A stretch of 7,199 bases of DNA from an uncultured Chloroflexota bacterium. Its GTDB lineage: Bacteria > Chloroflexota > Anaerolineae > Aggregatilineales > Phototrophicaceae. A program made the translations under genes and the position numbers. The stretch lies in assembly GCA_937927665.1 (NCBI GenBank), contig CALBRY010000417.1, positions 1 to 7,199 of the forward strand, given 5' to 3'. This document shows, one piece after another, positions 5,729 to 7,199 of the stretch (position 1 is its first letter; every line of letters begins with the position of its first letter). Under the pieces are notes generated by a model. It saw only the letters and a list, made by a program, of their open reading frames with translations. It was not told the origin of the DNA and searched no databases.

Positions 5729-6385
5729 TCAGCCAGCGGCAAACTCCACGAAGGCAGCACCATCGAGCAGAGGGCGACCATGCCCGAACAACACCGTGCG
5801 CGGGCGCAGTTCTGCCAGCTTTCGCAGTGATGCGCGGTTTTGTGCCGGGTCGAGGGTGAACAATGCCGGAGGTTCCCCTAATTCAGTTTTTAATGTCGTG
5901 AAGTTGATATTCCGCGCGACATCCCCGGCGATCAGCGTGCGATCCGATTCGCGCCAATAGGCGAGATGTCCGGGACTGTGCCCCGGCGTTTCGATGACCG
6001 TGAATCCGCCCACCTGATCGCCCTCTACCAGCCCTCGATCGACCGGATACCCCGCACCCGTCCAGAAAACATCTTGCAGTTGCGTCACCACGCTACGCGG
6101 AATCTGGGAACGCATGTCGCCGCTCTCCATCGCAGCCGCTTCTGATGCAGCACACACCAGCGGCACGGAGAACGTCTCGCAGATGGTTTTCGTTGCCCCT
6201 TGATGATCAGGGTGAACATGGGTCAAGGCGTGCAGAGACAGTTTGCGTCCTTTCAACTGACGCAGCAGACCGGGAGCCGCCATCCGCGTCCCGGCATCGA
6301 TCAGCACATCCCCGACGAGATAGACATTAACAAGATAATCCGGCATTCCCCGCAGCAGATATACATTTGGCGCGACCTCGTACAT
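5729..6385 (-). CDS. MBL-fold metallo-hydrolase (glyoxalase II-like superfamily)
   Basis: This 218-residue protein starts at MYEVAPNVYLLRG. The frame extends further upstream, but that extension is antisense-like arginine-rich sequence overlapping the TetR gene, so it is rejected. The start has AAGGAG (6390-6395) 4 bases upstream. The full metallo-beta-lactamase-fold ligand set is visible: THVHPDH (H56, H58, D60, H61), TPGHSPGH (H136), AGD (D155) and FGHG (H202). A dinuclear zinc- or iron-dependent hydrolase in the cytoplasm is expected; thioesters, lactones or phosphodiesters are possible substrates and cannot be separated from sequence. It is in an operon with the TetR gene: the regulator's TAA and this ATG share one A (TAATG), indicating translational coupling. 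The pairing suggests that the regulator senses the hydrolase's substrate or a related toxic compound. Confidence 0.93.
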   Translation of the reverse strand: MYEVAPNVYLLRGMPDYLVNVYLVGDVLIDAGTRMAAPGLLRQLKGRKLSLHALTHVHPDHQGATKTICETFSVPLVCAASEAAAMESGDMRSQIPRSVVTQLQDVFWTGAGYPVDRGLVEGDQVGGFTVIETPGHSPGHLAYWRESDRTLIAGDVARNINFTTLKTELGEPPALFTLDPAQNRASLRKLAELRPRTVLFGHGRPLLDGAAFVEFAAG

Positions 6386-6969
6386 TATGCTCCTTCGGAT
6401 CGAGACGTTAGGTAGACGATCAGGTGTTCGCCCGCGTCCGTGAGCGGCGCGGTGCTGTGTTCGGCGCGGCTGAGCAGCAGCCCGCCTTCGATCACGACAA
6501 GCGCAAACCGTGCGGCAGAAGCGGCAGCAGGTTCGGAATACCCGAATGTGACGAGAAAGGCGGCGATCTGCGCCTGCCATCCCTGATAGATGATCTGCGC
6601 TGTTTTCTGGATCGTGCCATTTTCGGCGGCGGTTTCGAGCGTGACCGTGGCAATCGGGCATCCTTTGCGGAAACCGGAGTTTTCAAGTTGTTCCGCCAGC
6701 AGGTGAACGAGCGTCCGCACAGCCGAGGGAATATCCGGCGCGCTCGAAAATGCCGCCGTCAGTGCGCCAGCGATCAGGCTTCCCCCCGCCTCCATCGCCG
6801 CGCCGACCAGCGCATCTTTTCCGCCGCGAAAGTGATAATACAGCGATCCCATCGGGGTGCTGCTCTCCTGCGTGATCTGATTCAATCCCGTCGCGTGATA
6901 ACCCTGCACCGTGATCAGTTCAGCCGTCTTTTCGATTAGCCGCGCTCTCGTCGCTTCACCTTTGCCCAC
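6385..6969 (-). CDS. TetR-family transcriptional regulator (LmrA/YfiR-like C-terminal domain)
   Basis: This 194-residue protein is taken from the GTG at 6969. An in-frame ATG at 6984 would add MWRGD, but the strong Shine-Dalgarno GGAGAGG (6974-6980) lies inside those codons, 4 bases before the GTG, and TetR relatives begin close to 'GKGEATRARLIE'. Residues 5-55 are the TetR DNA-binding domain with the helix-turn-helix 'GLNQITQESSTPMGSLYYHF' ending near residue 47. The remainder is an all-helical ligand-binding and dimerisation domain; 'GCPIATVTLE' (about 103-112) is typical of the LmrA/YfiR-like subgroup. It probably represses its own operon, and an inverted repeat sits at the predicted transcription start. 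Ligand unknown; the gene product likely controls the MBL-fold hydrolase it overlaps by one base. Confidence 0.9.
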   Translation of the reverse strand: MGKGEATRARLIEKTAELITVQGYHATGLNQITQESSTPMGSLYYHFRGGKDALVGAAMEAGGSLIAGALTAAFSSAPDIPSAVRTLVHLLAEQLENSGFRKGCPIATVTLETAAENGTIQKTAQIIYQGWQAQIAAFLVTFGYSEPAAASAARFALVVIEGGLLLSRAEHSTAPLTDAGEHLIVYLTSRSEGA

Positions 6970-6973
6970 ATCA

Positions 6974-6980
6974 CCTCTCC
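6974..6980 (-). promoter_or_regulatory. Shine-Dalgarno GGAGAGG that favours the GTG start of the TetR gene
   Basis: GGAGAGG on the minus strand ends 4 bases before GTG at 6969. The alternative ATG at 6984 lies upstream of this site and has no Shine-Dalgarno of its own, and the predicted transcript start is only about 12 bases before it. Confidence 0.6.
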
Positions 6981-6987
6981 ACATAAA

Positions 6988-6999
6988 TAGAGCACTCTA
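6988..6999. promoter_or_regulatory. Candidate TetR operator, inverted repeat TAGAG-N2-CTCTA
   Basis: TAGAG and CTCTA form a 12-bp inverted repeat with a 2-base spacer, centred at the predicted transcription start of the TetR gene and just upstream of its ribosome-binding site. TetR-family regulators commonly autoregulate through such sites. An outer AAAT/ATTT pair loosely extends the symmetry. This is inferred from position and symmetry only. Confidence 0.45.
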
Positions 7000-7002
7000 C
7001 AT

Positions 7003-7031
7003 AATTTAGCAGATTGTTTCGCGCCCGGCAA
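7003..7031 (-). promoter_or_regulatory. Candidate promoter of the tetR-mbl operon
   Basis: On the minus strand TTGCCG (7026-7031, 4/6) is 17 bases from TAAATT (7003-7008, 4/6). The start would fall near 6996, inside the inverted repeat, so regulator binding would block transcription. The hexamers are modest but the spacing is ideal. Confidence 0.4.
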
Positions 7032-7050
7032 CCCCTCAAATCATCTGTAG

Positions 7051-7070
7051 GGACAGGGCATGCCCTGTCC
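7051..7070. repeat. Perfect 20-bp palindrome
   Basis: GGACAGGGCATGCCCTGTCC reads identically on both strands. It lies in non-coding DNA upstream of the tetR-mbl promoter and its right half is the first unit of a tandem repeat. It could extrude as a cruciform or be a REP-like dispersed element; there is no T tract for a terminator. Confidence 0.9.
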
Positions 7071-7123
7071 TCTTCTTTTGTTGCCCCGTCCTATTCTTTT
7101 GTTGCCCTGTCCTATTCACTCAG
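7061..7123. repeat. Three-unit 21-bp tandem repeat
   Basis: Units begin at 7061, 7082 and 7103. The first two differ at two positions (TGCCCTGTCCTC... versus TGCCCCGTCCTA...), and the third is conserved over its first 13 bases and then diverges. The 21-bp period equals two helical turns. No coding capacity is evident. Confidence 0.8.
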
Positions 7124-7146
7124 GCATTGCGTCCGCCCTGCTTTCT

Positions 7147-7187
7147 CCCCTCCCTGCTTCAGCGGGGAGGGGTCGGGGGAGGGGTTA
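7147..7187. repeat. G/C-run dispersed repeat, copy 2 (inverted relative to 3198-3240), continues towards right edge
   Basis: Positions 7160-7187 are the exact reverse complement of 3211-3238. CCCCTCCC (7147-7154) and GGGAGGGG (7165-7172) form an 8-bp stem with a 10-base loop. Positions 7164-7184 on the plus strand follow G4-A-G4-TC-G5-A-G4, a canonical G-quadruplex pattern. No gene is visible from 7010 to the window end. Confidence 0.85.
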
Positions 7188-7199
7188 TCTTCCCCGCGA

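Noticed and set aside
6386..6661. An N-terminal extension of the MBL-fold protein to 310 residues
   Set aside because: The added 92 residues are arginine- and cysteine-rich out-of-frame sequence of the TetR gene. The start at 6385 has a proper ribosome-binding site and matches the usual N terminus of the fold.
7061..7123. CRISPR array
   Set aside because: The units are contiguous 21-bp tandem repeats without spacers, and no cas gene is present.

Overview
The window looks like a chromosomal segment of a moderately GC-rich bacterium. The tandem 'WSADGRLAW / WDG' propeller proteins, the NYN-LOTUS protein and the G-rich dispersed intergenic repeats fit an uncultured or environmental Chloroflexota (Anaerolineae-like) genome. 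That assignment is inference from style and not proven by any marker gene here. There are seven complete protein genes and one truncated at the left edge. I see no rRNA, tRNA, CRISPR array, transposase or integrase.

Layout. (1) Positions 1-2271, minus strand: a compact operon read right to left. It encodes a NYN-domain predicted ribonuclease with a C-terminal LOTUS/OST-HTH domain, then two tandem paralogous membrane-anchored or secreted beta-propeller proteins; the second is cut by the window edge and is easy to miss. At both gene junctions the upstream stop codon lies inside the Shine-Dalgarno sequence of the next gene. (2) Positions 2272-3181, divergent plus strand: a cysteine-rich protein with five tandem zinc-ribbon-like modules (the last degenerate) joined by a proline-rich linker to a DnaJ-type cysteine-rich domain, with no J domain. 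(3) Positions 3182-5045: a G/C-run dispersed repeat, a good sigma70-type promoter and a complete type I ABC exporter that starts at TTG. (4) Positions 5046-5666: a small signal-peptide-bearing, multi-span membrane protein with a loosely holin-like layout. (5) Positions 5689-6969, minus strand: a TetR-family repressor and an MBL-fold metallohydrolase, overlapping by one base, with a promoter and candidate operator upstream and a strong convergent terminator shared with the small membrane protein gene. (6) Positions 7010-7199: non-coding, with a perfect 20-bp palindrome, a 21-bp tandem repeat and a second, inverted copy of the G-rich repeat.

How the genes work together. The TetR-MBL pair reads as a self-regulated detoxification or hydrolysis unit. 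The ABC exporter appears autonomous. The NYN-propeller operon and the divergent zinc protein are the least explained part: a predicted cytoplasmic RNase is cotranscribed with exported propellers and faces a gene for a multi-zinc scaffold protein. The most interesting items are the zinc-module/DnaJ-zinc architecture, the NYN-propeller operon, and the two inverted copies of a G-quadruplex-capable repeat lying beyond each end of the ABC/membrane/MBL/TetR block.
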